Positions 43,935-53,966 of a DNA stretch of 64,000 nt are shown here, in pieces. The DNA is from Streptomyces sp. QL37 (lineage in GTDB: Bacteria > Actinomycetota > Actinomycetes > Streptomycetales > Streptomycetaceae): assembly GCF_002941025.1 (NCBI RefSeq), contig NZ_PTJS01000001.1, forward strand, positions 3,534,001 to 3,598,000, written 5' to 3'. Within the stretch, counting starts at the first letter, position 1. Each line of letters starts with the position of its first letter. The notes below the pieces were generated by a model. The model was not told the origin of the DNA. It did no database searches and was given only the letters and a program-made list of their open reading frames with translations. A program made the position numbers and the translations under genes.

Positions 43935-45383
43935 GTGAGCGCCAACCGCCCGGCCGCCGTCGTCGTCCTCGCAGCGGGTGAGGGCACCCGCATGAAGTCG
44001 AAGACCCCCAAGGTCCTGCACGAGATCGCCGGGCGCTCGCTCGTCGGACATGTCGTCGCCGCCTCCCGTGAGCTCGACCCCCAGCACCTCGTCGTCGTGG
44101 TCGGCCACGCCGGCGAGCAGGTCACCGCGCACCTCTCCGCCGGCGACACCCCCGTACGGACGGCCTACCAGGCCGAGCAGAACGGCACCGGCCACGCGGT
44201 CCGGGTCGGCCTGGAGGAGCTCGGCGGCGCCGTGGACGGCACCGTCATCGTCGTCTGCGGGGACACCCCGCTGCTCTCCGGCGAGACGCTCTCCGCGCTT
44301 GCGGCCACCCACACGGCCGACGCGAACGCCGTCACCGTGCTGACCGCCGAGGTCCCGGACTCCACCGGCTACGGCCGGATCGTCCGCGACGCGGCCACCG
44401 GCGCGGTCACGGAGATCGTCGAGCACAAGGACGCCACCGACGCGCAGCGCGCGATCCGGGAGATCAACTCCGGGGTGTTCGCCTTCGACGGCCGGCTGCT
44501 CGGCGAGGCGCTCGGCAAGGTGCGCACGGACAACAGCCAGGGCGAGGAGTACCTCACCGACGTGCTGTCGATCCTGCGCGAGGCGGGCCACCGCGTCGGC
44601 GCCTCGATCGCCGGCGACCACCGGGAGATCCTGGGCATCAACAACCGGCTCCAGCTGGCCGAGGCCAGGCGTCTGCTGAACGAGCGGCTCCTGGAGCGCG
44701 CCATGCTGGCGGGTGTGACGGTCGTGGACCCGGCGTCGACGCTGATCGACGCGACGGTGACGTACGAGCGGGACGCGGTCGTGCACCCGGGGACGCAGCT
44801 GCTGGGCGCGACGCACCTCGCCGAGGACGCCGAGGTCGGCCCGAACTCCCGCCTGAAGGACACGGTGGTCCACGCGGGCGCGCGGGTGGACAACACGGTC
44901 TCGGACGGCGCCGAGGTGGGCGCCGGCGCGTCGGTGGGCCCGTTCGCGTATCTGCGGCCGGGTACGCGGCTGGGCGCGAAGGCCAAGGCGGGTACGTACG
45001 TCGAGATGAAGAACGCGACGATCGGTGAGGGCACGAAGGTGCCGCACCTGAGCTACGTCGGTGACGCGACGATCGGCGATCACACCAACATCGGTGCGGC
45101 GAGCGTGTTCGTGAACTACGACGGGGTGGCCAAGCACCACACGACGATCGGGTCCCACTGCCGGACCGGGTCGGACAATATGTTTGTGGCGCCTGTCACG
45201 GTCGGGGACGGTGTTTACACGGCCGCCGGTTCGGTCATCACGAAGGATGTGCCGGCGGGTTCGCTGGCCGTCGCCCGGGGCCAGCAGCGGAATATCGAGG
45301 GTTGGGTCGCCCGGAAGCGGCCCGGGAGTGCGGCGGCTCAGGCCGCTCAGGCCGCCTCGCAGGAGTCCGACGGCGAAAGCTGA
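43935..45383 (+). CDS. glmU: Bifunctional GlmU (uridyltransferase / acetyltransferase)
   Basis: Makes UDP-N-acetylglucosamine for peptidoglycan: acetylates glucosamine-1-phosphate and then adds UMP. The 482-residue protein has the nucleotidyltransferase motif LAAGEGTRMKSKTPKVLHEI at residues 13-32. The C-terminal half is a left-handed beta-helix of hexapeptide repeats, with KAGTYVEMKNATIGEGTKVPHLSYVG near the catalytic His. GTG 43935 is preceded by AAGGG. It heads glmU-prs, then rplY-pth. Confidence 0.95.
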   Translation: MSANRPAAVVVLAAGEGTRMKSKTPKVLHEIAGRSLVGHVVAASRELDPQHLVVVVGHAGEQVTAHLSAGDTPVRTAYQAEQNGTGHAVRVGLEELGGAVDGTVIVVCGDTPLLSGETLSALAATHTADANAVTVLTAEVPDSTGYGRIVRDAATGAVTEIVEHKDATDAQRAIREINSGVFAFDGRLLGEALGKVRTDNSQGEEYLTDVLSILREAGHRVGASIAGDHREILGINNRLQLAEARRLLNERLLERAMLAGVTVVDPASTLIDATVTYERDAVVHPGTQLLGATHLAEDAEVGPNSRLKDTVVHAGARVDNTVSDGAEVGAGASVGPFAYLRPGTRLGAKAKAGTYVEMKNATIGEGTKVPHLSYVGDATIGDHTNIGAASVFVNYDGVAKHHTTIGSHCRTGSDNMFVAPVTVGDGVYTAAGSVITKDVPAGSLAVARGQQRNIEGWVARKRPGSAAAQAAQAASQESDGES

Positions 45384-45503
45384 CCGGAAACAGGTGCGCC
45401 AAAGGCGGCGTACCGTGATACGTGCTCACCCATTTCGGCTGGCTCGTCGCACATCGGGACACATGCTGCGCGGGGCCAGATACACGTCTGAGGAGACTGT
45501 GCT

Positions 45504-46481
45504 GTGACCGGGATCAAGACGACCGGCGAGAAGAAACTGATGTTCTTCTCCGGCCGCGCCCACCCCGAGCTGGCCGAGGAGGTCGCGCACCAGCTGGGTG
45601 TCGGCCTCGTGCCGACGAAGGCCTTCGATTTCGCCAACGGTGAGATCTACGTACGTTTCCAGGAGTCCGCCCGTGGCGCCGACTGCTTCCTGATCCAGAG
45701 CCACACGGCTCCGATCAACAAGTGGATCATGGAGCAGCTGATCATGCTGGACGCGCTGAAGCGCGCGTCGGCCCGGTCGATCACGGTGATCGTGCCGTTC
45801 TACGGTTACGCCCGCCAGGACAAGAAGCACCGCGGCCGTGAGCCGATCTCGGCTCGTCTGATCGCGGATCTGATGAAGACGGCGGGTGCGGACCGTATCC
45901 TCACCGTGGATCTGCACACGGACCAGATCCAGGGCTTCTTCGACGGTCCGGTCGACCACCTGTTCGCGCTGCCGATCCTGGCGGACTACGTGGGTGCGAA
46001 GGTCGACCGTTCGAAGCTGACGATCGTCTCCCCGGACGCCGGCCGGGTGCGTGTCGCCGACCGCTGGTGCGACCGGCTGGACGCTCCGCTGGCGATCGTG
46101 CACAAGCGTCGTGACAAGGACGTGCCGAACCAGGTCAGCGTCCACGAGGTCGTCGGTAACGTCGAGGGCCGGGTGTGTGTGCTGGTCGACGACATGATCG
46201 ACACGGGTGGCACGATCTGTGCCGCTGCGGACGCCCTGTTCGCGCACGGCGCCGAGGACGTCATAGTGACCGCCACGCACGGTGTGCTGTCGGGTCCGGC
46301 GGCGGACCGGCTGAAGAACTCGAAGGTCTCGGAGTTCGTCTTCACGGACACTCTGCCGACCCCGGGCGAGCTGGAGATCGACAAGATCACGGTGCTCTCG
46401 ATCGCGCCGACGATCGCGCGTGCGGTGCGTGAGGTGTTCGAGGACGGTTCGGTGACGAGCCTCTTCGAGGAGCAGGAGTGA
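45504..46481 (+). CDS. prs: Ribose-phosphate diphosphokinase (PRPP synthetase)
   Basis: Makes PRPP for nucleotide, His and Trp synthesis. The 325-residue protein is of class I length. The ATP-binding region (GFGQGEIY-type segment DFANGEIYVRFQES), YARQDKKHRGREPIS, DLHTDQIQGFF, and the PRPP loop VLVDDMIDTGGTI are all present. GTG 45504 has GAGGAG upstream. It lies just after glmU, as in mycobacteria. Confidence 0.96.
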   Translation: MTGIKTTGEKKLMFFSGRAHPELAEEVAHQLGVGLVPTKAFDFANGEIYVRFQESARGADCFLIQSHTAPINKWIMEQLIMLDALKRASARSITVIVPFYGYARQDKKHRGREPISARLIADLMKTAGADRILTVDLHTDQIQGFFDGPVDHLFALPILADYVGAKVDRSKLTIVSPDAGRVRVADRWCDRLDAPLAIVHKRRDKDVPNQVSVHEVVGNVEGRVCVLVDDMIDTGGTICAAADALFAHGAEDVIVTATHGVLSGPAADRLKNSKVSEFVFTDTLPTPGELEIDKITVLSIAPTIARAVREVFEDGSVTSLFEEQE

Positions 46482-46500
46482 TCGCCTGCGGGTGATCGAC

Positions 46501-46530
46501 TTGGGGCGCGGCCTCCCCGCCGGGTAGACT
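46501..46530 (+). promoter_or_regulatory. Candidate promoter of the rplY leader
   Basis: TTGGGG (46501-46506), 18-nt spacer, TAGACT (46525-46530). It would give a leader of about 145 nt with GC-rich pairing potential before the rplY ATG, which could control synthesis of L25; I see no known leader class. Confidence 0.45.
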
Positions 46531-46680
46531 GGACAAGTTGCTCGGCGAGGGAGGCCGTTCTCATGCGCAGGCGTGGGGTCGGTTGTCCGTTATCGACGCG
46601 CTCTTCGTAGCAGGCCTGTCGTGGGCCGGGTGACCATCGGTTTTTCGTCACCTTTCGAGTCACCCTACGAGGAGTGCAGC

Positions 46681-47259
46681 ATGGCTGAGATCAAGCTCGA
46701 CGCAACGGTCCGTACGGAGTTCGGCAAGGGCGCTGCCCGTCGTACGCGTCGTGCCAACCTGGTTCCCGGAGTCGTCTACGGCCACGGTGCTGAGCCGGTT
46801 CACATCAACCTTCCGGGCCACGAGCTGCTTCTCGCTCTGCGTACCGCGAACGTCCTGATCGGTCTTGAGATCGACGGCAAGGACGCGCTGGTGATCCCGA
46901 AGGCCGTGCAGCGTAACGCCATCAAGGGCAACATCGAGCACGTCGACCTCCTCACGGTGAAGCGTGGCGAGAAGGTCGAGGTCGAGATCGCGGTGCACGT
47001 CGAGGGTGAGCTGGCCCCGGGCGGCAACCTTCTCGAGTACGTGCAGAACACCCTGCTCGTCGAGGCCGAGGCGACGCACATCCCCGAGTCCGTCACGGTC
47101 TCGATCGCTGGTCTGGACGCCGGTGACTCGATCCTGGCGAAGGACATCCCGCTGCCGAAGGGCTCCGTGCTCGCCGGTGACGAGGACGCCGTCGTGCTCC
47201 AGGTCGTCGCGGCGCAGGTCGAGGAGGCCCCCGCCGAGGAGGCTCCCGCCGAGGCCTGA
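46681..47259 (+). CDS. rplY: 50S ribosomal protein L25 / general stress protein Ctc
   Basis: Binds 5S rRNA. The 192-residue protein is the long Ctc type: L25 domain ([22 protein letters not shown]) plus a C-terminal TL5-like domain ([19 protein letters not shown]) and an acidic Glu/Ala tail. ATG 46681 has GAGGAG upstream. It is followed by a hairpin. Confidence 0.95.
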   Translation: MAEIKLDATVRTEFGKGAARRTRRANLVPGVVYGHGAEPVHINLPGHELLLALRTANVLIGLEIDGKDALVIPKAVQRNAIKGNIEHVDLLTVKRGEKVEVEIAVHVEGELAPGGNLLEYVQNTLLVEAEATHIPESVTVSIAGLDAGDSILAKDIPLPKGSVLAGDEDAVVLQVVAAQVEEAPAEEAPAEA

Positions 47260-47282
47260 TTCTCGCCTCACCTGCTTGACTG

Positions 47283-47322
47283 ACGGGGTGGCGGTTCCCT
47301 TCCGGGGGTTCCGCCGCCCCGT
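47283..47322 (+). terminator. Hairpin terminator after rplY
   Basis: ACGGGGTGGCGG (47283-47294) pairs with CCGCCGCCCCGT (47311-47322), one G-T pair, followed by a T-rich stretch. Confidence 0.75.
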
Positions 47323-47371
47323 TTCCCTGTTTCGACCTGTTGCGTGCGCACTGCGAGGAGACCGAGCTCTG

Positions 47372-47959
47372 ATGTCCGACGTCACCGACCCCTGGCTGAT
47401 CGTGGGTCTCGGCAATCCGGGTCCCGATTATGCGGCGAATCGGCACAATGTGGGCTTCATGGTCGCCGATCTGCTGGCGGAGCGGATCGGTGGGAAGTTC
47501 AAGCGGGCGCAGAAGGCGCAGGTGCTGGAGGGGCGGGTGGGTCCGCCTGGTCCGCTGAGTCGTCGTGTGGTGCTGGCGAAGCCGATGTCGTACATGAATC
47601 TGTCCGGGGGGCCGGTGACCGCGCTGCGGGACTTCTACAAGGTGCCCATGGACCACATCGTGGCCGTGCACGACGAGTTGGACATCGATTTCGGGATGTT
47701 GCGGCTGAAGCTGGGTGGTGGCGACAACGGGCACAACGGGCTGAAGTCGATGACGAAGGCCATGGGTCCGGATTATCACCGGGTGCGGTTCGGGATCGGC
47801 CGTCCGCCGGGGCGGATGCAGGTCGCTGATTTCGTGCTGAAGGATTTCTCGTCGGCGGAGCGCAAGGAGCTCGCCTACCTGGTGGACCGGTCGGCGGATG
47901 CGGTGGAGTCGTTGTTGGCGGATGGTCTGGAGCGGGCCCAGTCCGCGTACAACTCCTGA
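47372..47959 (+). CDS. pth: Peptidyl-tRNA hydrolase
   Basis: Frees tRNA from prematurely released peptidyl-tRNA. The 195-residue protein has the family signature [19 protein letters not shown] with the catalytic His, [13 protein letters not shown], the catalytic-Asp segment DELDIDFG, and [16 protein letters not shown] 47372 begins the standard protein. rplY-pth adjacency is common in actinobacteria. Confidence 0.95.
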   Translation: MSDVTDPWLIVGLGNPGPDYAANRHNVGFMVADLLAERIGGKFKRAQKAQVLEGRVGPPGPLSRRVVLAKPMSYMNLSGGPVTALRDFYKVPMDHIVAVHDELDIDFGMLRLKLGGGDNGHNGLKSMTKAMGPDYHRVRFGIGRPPGRMQVADFVLKDFSSAERKELAYLVDRSADAVESLLADGLERAQSAYNS

Positions 47960-48034
47960 CATTCCTGCTGCTTCTTGGGTGTTTTTCGGCCACAGGTTGA
48001 CCGTTGGCGGGGCTCTGCCCAAGGATCGGCCCCC

Positions 48035-48505
48035 ATGAAGCGGAGTTCCTCCCACCGGCTGGTGGCCCATGGCCGTACGTTCGCAGCGGGCTGTGTCGTC
48101 CTGTTGTTGCTGGTGGCGGGTGTGTGGTCGTCGTGGGAGAGCGCGCACCACATCGTTCTGGCGAAGGGCCGTGAGCACGGGGCGATGGTGGTGACGTCGT
48201 GCGGTGAGGACGCGTGCACGGGGTCGTTCTCGCCGGACGCGGATTCGCAGGAGCGGTCCGAGGTGAGGATCGAGCGGTCCGTGGCGGCGGAGAAGGGGGC
48301 TCGTTTCCCCGTTGTGGTGAAGCCCGGCACCGGTGATGTCGTACGCACCGGGACGCCGGGTTTTCTGCATGCCTGGGTGCCGTTGGGGGGTGCGCTGGTG
48401 CTGGCCGCTCTGGTGATCGCCGGCGGTATGCGGATGACGCGGACGGCGTGGGGTACCGGGATCGCGGGTGCGGTCCTGTTGCTGGCGACGTTCATCGCCC
48501 TCTGA
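48035..48505 (+). CDS. Two-span membrane protein
   Basis: A 156-residue protein of unknown function. Spans lie at residues 15-34 (FAAGCVVLLLLVAGVWSSW) and 113-133, with a third hydrophobic stretch at the end (WGTGIAGAVLLLATFIAL). An extracellular loop contains a Cys pair (SCGEDAC). ATG 48035 is preceded by AAGGATC. The gene's 3' end carries the left arm of a terminator hairpin. Confidence 0.7.
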   Translation: MKRSSSHRLVAHGRTFAAGCVVLLLLVAGVWSSWESAHHIVLAKGREHGAMVVTSCGEDACTGSFSPDADSQERSEVRIERSVAAEKGARFPVVVKPGTGDVVRTGTPGFLHAWVPLGGALVLAALVIAGGMRMTRTAWGTGIAGAVLLLATFIAL

Positions 48506-48520
48506 CAGGACCGCACCCGC
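48464..48520. terminator. Bidirectional hairpin overlapping a coding end
   Basis: Perfect 16-bp stem: 48464-48479 (inside the last codons of the membrane protein gene) with 48505-48520; 25-nt loop. It separates that gene from convergent ppc. Confidence 0.8.
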
Positions 48521-48529
48521 TCATGGGGG

Positions 48530-51259
48530 TCAGCCGGTGTTGCGGAGGCCTGCGGCTACGCCGTTGACGGTGAGCAGCAGGGCGCGTGCGAGCAGCGGGT
48601 CCGCTTCCTCGCCGCGTTCGGCGGCCTGGCGCTGGCGGGCGAGGAGGGATACCTGGAGGTAGGAGATCGGGTCCAGGTAGGCGTCGCGGATGGCGAAGGT
48701 CTGCTGGAGCACCGGGCTGGTGCCGAGGAGTTCCTTGCTTCCGGTGACCTTGAGGACTTCCTGCACGGTGAGTTCGTGTTCGGCCTCGATGGTGTCGAAG
48801 ACGTGCTTGAGCTCGTCGGGGACGAGGGTGTCGACGTAGTGCCGGGCGATGCGCAGGTCGGTCTTGGCGAGGGTCATCTCGACGTTGGAGATGAAGTTCC
48901 GGAAGAAGTGCCACTGTTCGTGCATTTCTTCGAGGACGTGGCCGAGGCCGGCTTCGCGCAGGGCCTTGAGGCCGGAGCCGACGCCGAACCAGCCGGGGAC
49001 GATCTGCCGCGACTGGGTCCAGCCGAAGACCCACGGGATGGCGCGCAGGCCGTCGAGCGAGACGCCTGAGCCGGGGCGGCGGGAGGGCCGCGAGCCCAGG
49101 TGCAGGTCGGCGAGCTGGTCCACCGGGGTGGAGGCGAGGAAGTACGTCGGCAGGTCGGGGTCCTCGACCAGCTTGCGGTAGGCCGCGTGGGCGGCGTCCG
49201 AGACGGTGTCCATGGCGGCGTCCCAGCGGGCCAGCGCTTCGTCGGACTGGCGGGGCGCCGTGTGCAGGGCGGAGGCCTGGAGGGTGGCTGCGACGGTCAG
49301 CTCCAGGTTCTCCCTGGCGAGGGCGGGGATGAGGTACTTGTCGGAGATGACCTCGCCCTGTTCGGTCACCTTGATCTCGCCTTCGAGCGTGCCCCAGGGC
49401 TGCGCGAGGATCGCATCGTGCGAGGGGCCGCCGCCGCGGCCGACGGTGCCGCCGCGGCCGTGGAAGAGGCGCAGGCGTACGCCGTAGCGGTGGGCGACGT
49501 CGCGGAGCCGGCGCTGGGCGCGGTGGATCTCCCACTGGGAGGTGGTGATGCCGCCGAACTTGGAGGAGTCGGAGTAGCCGAGCATGACCTCCTGGACGTC
49601 GCCGCGGAGTGATACGAGGCGGCGGTAGGAGGGGTCGGCGAGCATCTCGTCGAGGATGACGTCGGCGGCCTTGAGCTCGTCGGTGGTCTCCAGGAGCGGG
49701 ACGATGCCGATCTTGGCCCAGCCGCCGTGGAGGTCGATGAGGCCGGCCTCGCGGGCGAGGACGGCGGCGGCGAAGACGTCGTCGGCGCCCTGGCACATCG
49801 AGATGATGTAGGACTCGATGACCTCGGGTCCGAAGCGTTCGAAGGCCTGGCTGATGGTGTGGAAGACCCCGAGGGTCTTCTCGCCCGCGGCGTCGAGCGG
49901 GGCCGGGGTGGGTGCGAGGGGGCGGCGGGAGCGGAGTTCCTTGGCGAGGAGCTTCTGCCGGTAGTCGCGCGGCATGTCGGCGTAGCGCCAGGATTCCTCG
50001 CCGAGGCGGTCGAAGAGCTGGCCGAGTGCGTGGTGGTGGGCGTCCGCGTGTTCGCGGACGTCCATGGTGGCGAGCTGGAGGCCGAACGCGGTGAGCGTGC
50101 GGATGGTGCGGTCCATGCGGCCGTCGGCGAAGAGTCCGCCGCGGTGTTCGCGCAGGGAGGTCTGGATGAGGGCCAGGTCGGCGATGAGTTCGGCGGTGCC
50201 GAGGTAGTCGCAGCCGGGGCGGTGCGGGGTGCCGGAGGCGAGGCGCTCGCGGGTGTTGACGAGCTTCTGGCGGACGCAGGTGGCCTTGAGCCGGTAGGGC
50301 TCCTCGGCGTTGAGCCGCTTGTAGCGCGGGCTGATCTCGGGGAGTCGCTCCAGGTCGGTCTGGAGGGACGTGAGGAGCTCGTCGGTGGCTCCGGTGTAGC
50401 GGATGGAGTTGGAGAGCAGTCCGCGCAGTTGGTCGACGAGTTCGAGGGCGTCGGTGATGCCGTGCTCGTGCTGGAGGATGAGCACGTCCCAGGTCACGGT
50501 GGGCGTGACGTTGGGGTTGCCGTCGCGGTCGCCTCCGATCCAGGTGCCGAAGGTGAGGGGGCGGGTGCCGGCGGGCAGTTCGACGCCGACGCGCTCCAGT
50601 TCCGCGGCCAGGTCCTCCAGGACGTCGCCCACCGCGTTGGCGTGGAGTTCGTCGAGGTAGTAGATGGCGTTGCGGGCCTCGTCGGCGGGTTCCGGGCGGA
50701 CGACGCGGAGTTCGTCGGTCTGCCAGATGAGGTCGATGTTCTCGGCCAGGCGGATGTCCTGGCGTCGGCGGTCGGCCTCGATGACGGGGGTTTCGAGGAG
50801 TTCGGCGATGCGGCGGAGCTTGTTGAGTACGGAGCGCCGTGCGGCCTCGGTGGGGTGTGCGGTGAAGACGGGCCGGACGTTGAGGTTCTTGACCGTCTCG
50901 CGCAGGTGTTCGGGGTCGGCGTCCTTGAGGCGGTCGGCCGTGCGGGCGAGGAGCCCGCCTTCGGCGGCCCGGCGGTCGCGCATCTCGTGGGCGCGGTGGA
51001 CCTGCTCGGTGACGTTGGCGAGGTGGAAGTAGGTGGAGAAGGCGCGCACGAGTTGTGCGGCGGTCTCCAGGTCCGTGTCGCCGAGGAGCTCGGCCGCTGC
51101 CTCGCCGTCGGTGCGGGTCAGGGCGCGGACGCGTTCGACGAGGTCGAGGAGGTCCTGGCCCTCCTGTCGTACGAGGGTCTCGCCCAGCAGGTCGCCGAGG
51201 CGGCGGATGTCGGCCCGCAGTTCGGTGTTGGCGGCAGGGGTCTGGTCGGCACTGCTCAC
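48530..51259 (-). CDS. ppc: Phosphoenolpyruvate carboxylase
   Basis: Anaplerotic enzyme making oxaloacetate from PEP and bicarbonate. The 909-residue protein shows the catalytic-His motif [52 protein letters not shown] and the conserved C-terminal RNTG. GTG 51259 has AAGGAG upstream; ATG-like 51289 in the frame is weaker. It is divergent from the desaturase gene across 327 nt that hold both promoters. Confidence 0.95.
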   Translation of the reverse strand: MSSADQTPAANTELRADIRRLGDLLGETLVRQEGQDLLDLVERVRALTRTDGEAAAELLGDTDLETAAQLVRAFSTYFHLANVTEQVHRAHEMRDRRAAEGGLLARTADRLKDADPEHLRETVKNLNVRPVFTAHPTEAARRSVLNKLRRIAELLETPVIEADRRRQDIRLAENIDLIWQTDELRVVRPEPADEARNAIYYLDELHANAVGDVLEDLAAELERVGVELPAGTRPLTFGTWIGGDRDGNPNVTPTVTWDVLILQHEHGITDALELVDQLRGLLSNSIRYTGATDELLTSLQTDLERLPEISPRYKRLNAEEPYRLKATCVRQKLVNTRERLASGTPHRPGCDYLGTAELIADLALIQTSLREHRGGLFADGRMDRTIRTLTAFGLQLATMDVREHADAHHHALGQLFDRLGEESWRYADMPRDYRQKLLAKELRSRRPLAPTPAPLDAAGEKTLGVFHTISQAFERFGPEVIESYIISMCQGADDVFAAAVLAREAGLIDLHGGWAKIGIVPLLETTDELKAADVILDEMLADPSYRRLVSLRGDVQEVMLGYSDSSKFGGITTSQWEIHRAQRRLRDVAHRYGVRLRLFHGRGGTVGRGGGPSHDAILAQPWGTLEGEIKVTEQGEVISDKYLIPALARENLELTVAATLQASALHTAPRQSDEALARWDAAMDTVSDAAHAAYRKLVEDPDLPTYFLASTPVDQLADLHLGSRPSRRPGSGVSLDGLRAIPWVFGWTQSRQIVPGWFGVGSGLKALREAGLGHVLEEMHEQWHFFRNFISNVEMTLAKTDLRIARHYVDTLVPDELKHVFDTIEAEHELTVQEVLKVTGSKELLGTSPVLQQTFAIRDAYLDPISYLQVSLLARQRQAAERGEEADPLLARALLLTVNGVAAGLRNTG

Positions 51260-51513
51260 AGTGTGCGGCTCCTTGCAGTGGTTGAGCACGTCTGTCAGGG
51301 GGGCCGGGGCGCTCGCGGTGCTGACGGGTCACCCCGGTTGTGCAGAGTGCGGACCGCGCTGTCCGACGGTCCCAGGATAGGTGTCCGGGGGTTGGGCGTG
51401 CTCGCTGCCCTGCTGGGTGGTCCCGATCGGGGGTACACGAAGGGCGGAGGCCGGTTCGCACAAGGGTTGCCACGGTGGTGTCCTCGTGTTGTGGGCCTCT
51501 TCGCTGCCATACT

Positions 51514-51540
51514 TACGTTGCCGTAGGTTACGGAAGCGTA
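51514..51540 (+). promoter_or_regulatory. Operator-like inverted repeat upstream of the desaturase
   Basis: TACGTTGCCGTA (51514-51525), GGT, TACGGAAGCGTA (51529-51540): 12-nt arms with 10 matching positions. It lies 47-73 nt before the ATG at 51587. It fits a TetR dimer, and a TetR gene is coupled to the desaturase. Confidence 0.6.
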
Positions 51541-51586
51541 GCCCGCTCATACCATCATATTTCCTCACCTCACAGGGGACTCCCCA

Positions 51587-52573
51587 ATGCCCACCAGCCC
51601 CGATGTGATCGACGACGGCCTGCCCACCGCGGCAGGCGACTCCGCACTCTCCTCCGCCACGCTCGGCGGCGACAAGAAGCGTTCGGTCGAGCAGATCGCA
51701 CTGCTGCTGTTCATCGTGGTGCCGTTCGCGGCCCTGGTCGCGGCGGTGCCGCTGGCCTGGGGCCGTGGTGTCAGCTGGCTCGATCTGGGCCTGCTGGTCG
51801 TCATGTACTACTGGGGCTGCCACGGCGTGACGATCGGTTTCCACCGTTACTTCACGCACGGTTCCTTCAAGGCGAAGCGCCCGCTCCGTATCGTCCTGGC
51901 CGTCGCGGGTTCGATGGCGGTGGAGGGTCCGCTGGTGCGCTGGGTGGCCGACCACCGCAAGCACCACCGGTTCTCCGACGCCGAGGGCGACCCGCACTCG
52001 CCGTGGCGGTTCGGTGAGAACTTCCCGGCGCTGCTGAAGGGCCTGTGGTGGGCCCACATCGGCTGGATGTTCAACGAGGAGCAGACGCCGCAGCAGAAGT
52101 ACGCCCCGGACCTGGTCAGGGACCCGGCGATCCGTGCGATCTCGCGTCACTTCCTCAGCTTCACGGTTCTCTCGCTGGCGATTCCGCCGCTGGTCGGCGG
52201 CCTGGTCACGATGTCGTGGTGGGGGGCGTTCACCGCCTTCTTCTGGGGTTCGCTGGTCCGGGTCGCGCTGCTGCACCACGTGACGTGGTCGATCAACTCG
52301 ATCTGTCACGCGGTCGGGAAGCGGCCCTTCAAGTCCCGCGACAGGTCGGGGAACGTGTGGTGGCTGGCGGTGCTCTCGTGCGGCGAGTCGTGGCACAACC
52401 TGCACCACGCGGACCCCACGAGCGCGCGGCACGGCGTGATGAGGGGCCAGATCGACTCGAGTGCGCGGCTGATCCGCTGGTTCGAGAAGCTGGGCTGGGC
52501 GCACGACGTCCGGTGGCCGGATGCTTCGCGTATCGCCTCCCGGCGCAAGGCCGCGGCCGCCGACCCGGCATGA
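51587..52573 (+). CDS. Acyl-CoA / fatty-acid Delta9-type desaturase
   Basis: Membrane di-iron enzyme that introduces a double bond into acyl chains. The 328-residue protein has all three His boxes: HRYFTH, HRKHHR, HNLHH. Four membrane spans are visible, including LLLFIVVPFAALVAAVPLAW and WLDLGLLVVMYYW. The C-terminal WPDASRIASRRK tail is basic. ATG 51587. Its stop overlaps a TetR start (ATGA). Confidence 0.94.
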   Translation: MPTSPDVIDDGLPTAAGDSALSSATLGGDKKRSVEQIALLLFIVVPFAALVAAVPLAWGRGVSWLDLGLLVVMYYWGCHGVTIGFHRYFTHGSFKAKRPLRIVLAVAGSMAVEGPLVRWVADHRKHHRFSDAEGDPHSPWRFGENFPALLKGLWWAHIGWMFNEEQTPQQKYAPDLVRDPAIRAISRHFLSFTVLSLAIPPLVGGLVTMSWWGAFTAFFWGSLVRVALLHHVTWSINSICHAVGKRPFKSRDRSGNVWWLAVLSCGESWHNLHHADPTSARHGVMRGQIDSSARLIRWFEKLGWAHDVRWPDASRIASRRKAAAADPA

Positions 52574-53256
52574 TTGACGACGTGGCGACCGACGGAAGCA
52601 CCAGCGGCGAGAAGAGCAGGCCTGCCCCGACGAGAAGAGCCCGGCGGGTCCGGATGACGGGCAAGGAGCGTCGCGAGCAGCTTCTGGACATCGGCCGCAC
52701 CCTCTTCGCCGACAAGGGCTTCGAGGGCACTTCGGTGGAGGAGATCGCGGCGCGTGCCGGGGTCTCCAAGCCCGTGGTGTACGAGCACTTCGGCGGCAAG
52801 GAGGGCCTGTACGCCGTCGTGGTCGACCGTGAGATGCGTCAGTTGCTGGATCTGGTGACGGGGGCGCTCACGGCGGGTCATCCGCGTGAGCTGCTGGAGC
52901 AGGCGGCGTTCGCACTGCTCGACTACATCGAGACGTACACGGACGGTTTCCGGATCCTGGTCCGTGACTCGCCGGTCGCGCAGTCCACGGGCACCTTCGC
53001 GTCGCTGATCAGTGACATCGCGACGCAGGTCGAGGACATCCTGGGCCTGGAGTTCAAGGCCCGGGGCTTCGACCCGAAGCTGGCCCCGCTGTACGCCCAG
53101 GCGCTGGTCGGGATGGTGGCGCTGACCGGTCAGTGGTGGCTGGACGTGCGGAAGCCGAAGAAGGCCGAGGTGGCCGCGCACCTGGTGAATCTGGCGTGGC
53201 ACGGGCTGGAGAACCTGGAGTCGAAGCCGCGGCTGATAGGCCACCGGAAGAGCTGA
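52570..53256 (+). CDS. TetR-family regulator of the desaturase
   Basis: A 228-residue repressor-type protein. The HTH is in RREQLLDIGRTLFADKGFEGTSVEEIAARAGVSKPVVYEHFGGKEGLY. The all-helical C-terminus should bind an effector, perhaps acyl-CoA as in DesT; that is inference from coupling. ATG 52570 overlaps the desaturase stop (ATGA). Autoregulation through the 51514-51540 repeat is likely. Confidence 0.92.
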   Translation: MIDDVATDGSTSGEKSRPAPTRRARRVRMTGKERREQLLDIGRTLFADKGFEGTSVEEIAARAGVSKPVVYEHFGGKEGLYAVVVDREMRQLLDLVTGALTAGHPRELLEQAAFALLDYIETYTDGFRILVRDSPVAQSTGTFASLISDIATQVEDILGLEFKARGFDPKLAPLYAQALVGMVALTGQWWLDVRKPKKAEVAAHLVNLAWHGLENLESKPRLIGHRKS

Positions 53257-53359
53257 GCGCGGCAGCCGTGGGCGCGTGGTCACCCGTTGTGATGACGGAG
53301 CGGTGAACCGGACCCTACTGTGGTGGTGCAGGACCAGAATCCCGTCCATGGGAGGAATC

Positions 53360-53962
53360 ATGGCCGCCGAGCCGATCACCGGGCACAGCAGCCGCTGGCC
53401 GGTGCCCCCGCAGGACGGATACACCGTGGACGACCTGTTCACGCTGCCCGATCTCCCGCCGCACACGGAATTGCTCGACGGGAGCCTGGTCTTCGTGAGT
53501 CCTCAGCGCATCTTCCACAGCCTCATGATCGACCTGCTGACCTACGGACTGCGCAGCAGTGCTCCTCGCGAGCTGAAGGTCGTGCGCGAGATGACCGTGG
53601 TCCTCGACCGGCGCAACGGGCCGGAGCCTGATGTTTCCGTCGTCCGGGCGGAGGCGGTCACCGGCCGGGAGCAGATCCGCTTCGAGGCCGCCGACGTGCT
53701 CCTCGCCGTCGAGGTGGTCTCCCCGGACTCCGAGGCGCGGGACCGTGACACCAAGCCGCAGAAGTACGCGGCGGCCGGCATTCCGAACTTCTGGCTGGTC
53801 GAGATGGCCGGGAGCGACAAGCACCCGGTCGTGCGGGTCTACGAGCTGGACCCGGTGAACAAGGCGTACGCCCTGACGGGTATCCACCACGACCGGCTGA
53901 AGACCGGGGTTCCGTTCCCCGTCGACGTCGACATCTCGGCGGAGGCGCTCGACCGGCTCTGA
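53360..53962 (+). CDS. Uma2 family (DUF820) restriction-endonuclease-fold protein
   Basis: A 200-residue protein. DGYTVDDLFTLPDLPPHTELLDG is the family start; GPEPDVSVVRAE and LLAVEVVSPDSEARDRDTKPQKYAAAGIPNFWLVE give the PD-(D/E)xK-like core (D, then E-x-V). Activity in most Uma2 proteins is unproved. ATG 53360 has a perfect GGAGG five bases upstream; ATG 53348 is less likely. Common in Streptomyces as single genes. Confidence 0.85.
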   Translation: MAAEPITGHSSRWPVPPQDGYTVDDLFTLPDLPPHTELLDGSLVFVSPQRIFHSLMIDLLTYGLRSSAPRELKVVREMTVVLDRRNGPEPDVSVVRAEAVTGREQIRFEAADVLLAVEVVSPDSEARDRDTKPQKYAAAGIPNFWLVEMAGSDKHPVVRVYELDPVNKAYALTGIHHDRLKTGVPFPVDVDISAEALDRL

Positions 53963-53966
53963 GCGG

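Noticed and set aside
53360..53962. Transposase or defence nuclease
   Set aside because: The sequence fits the common Uma2 family; there are no inverted repeats or partner genes.
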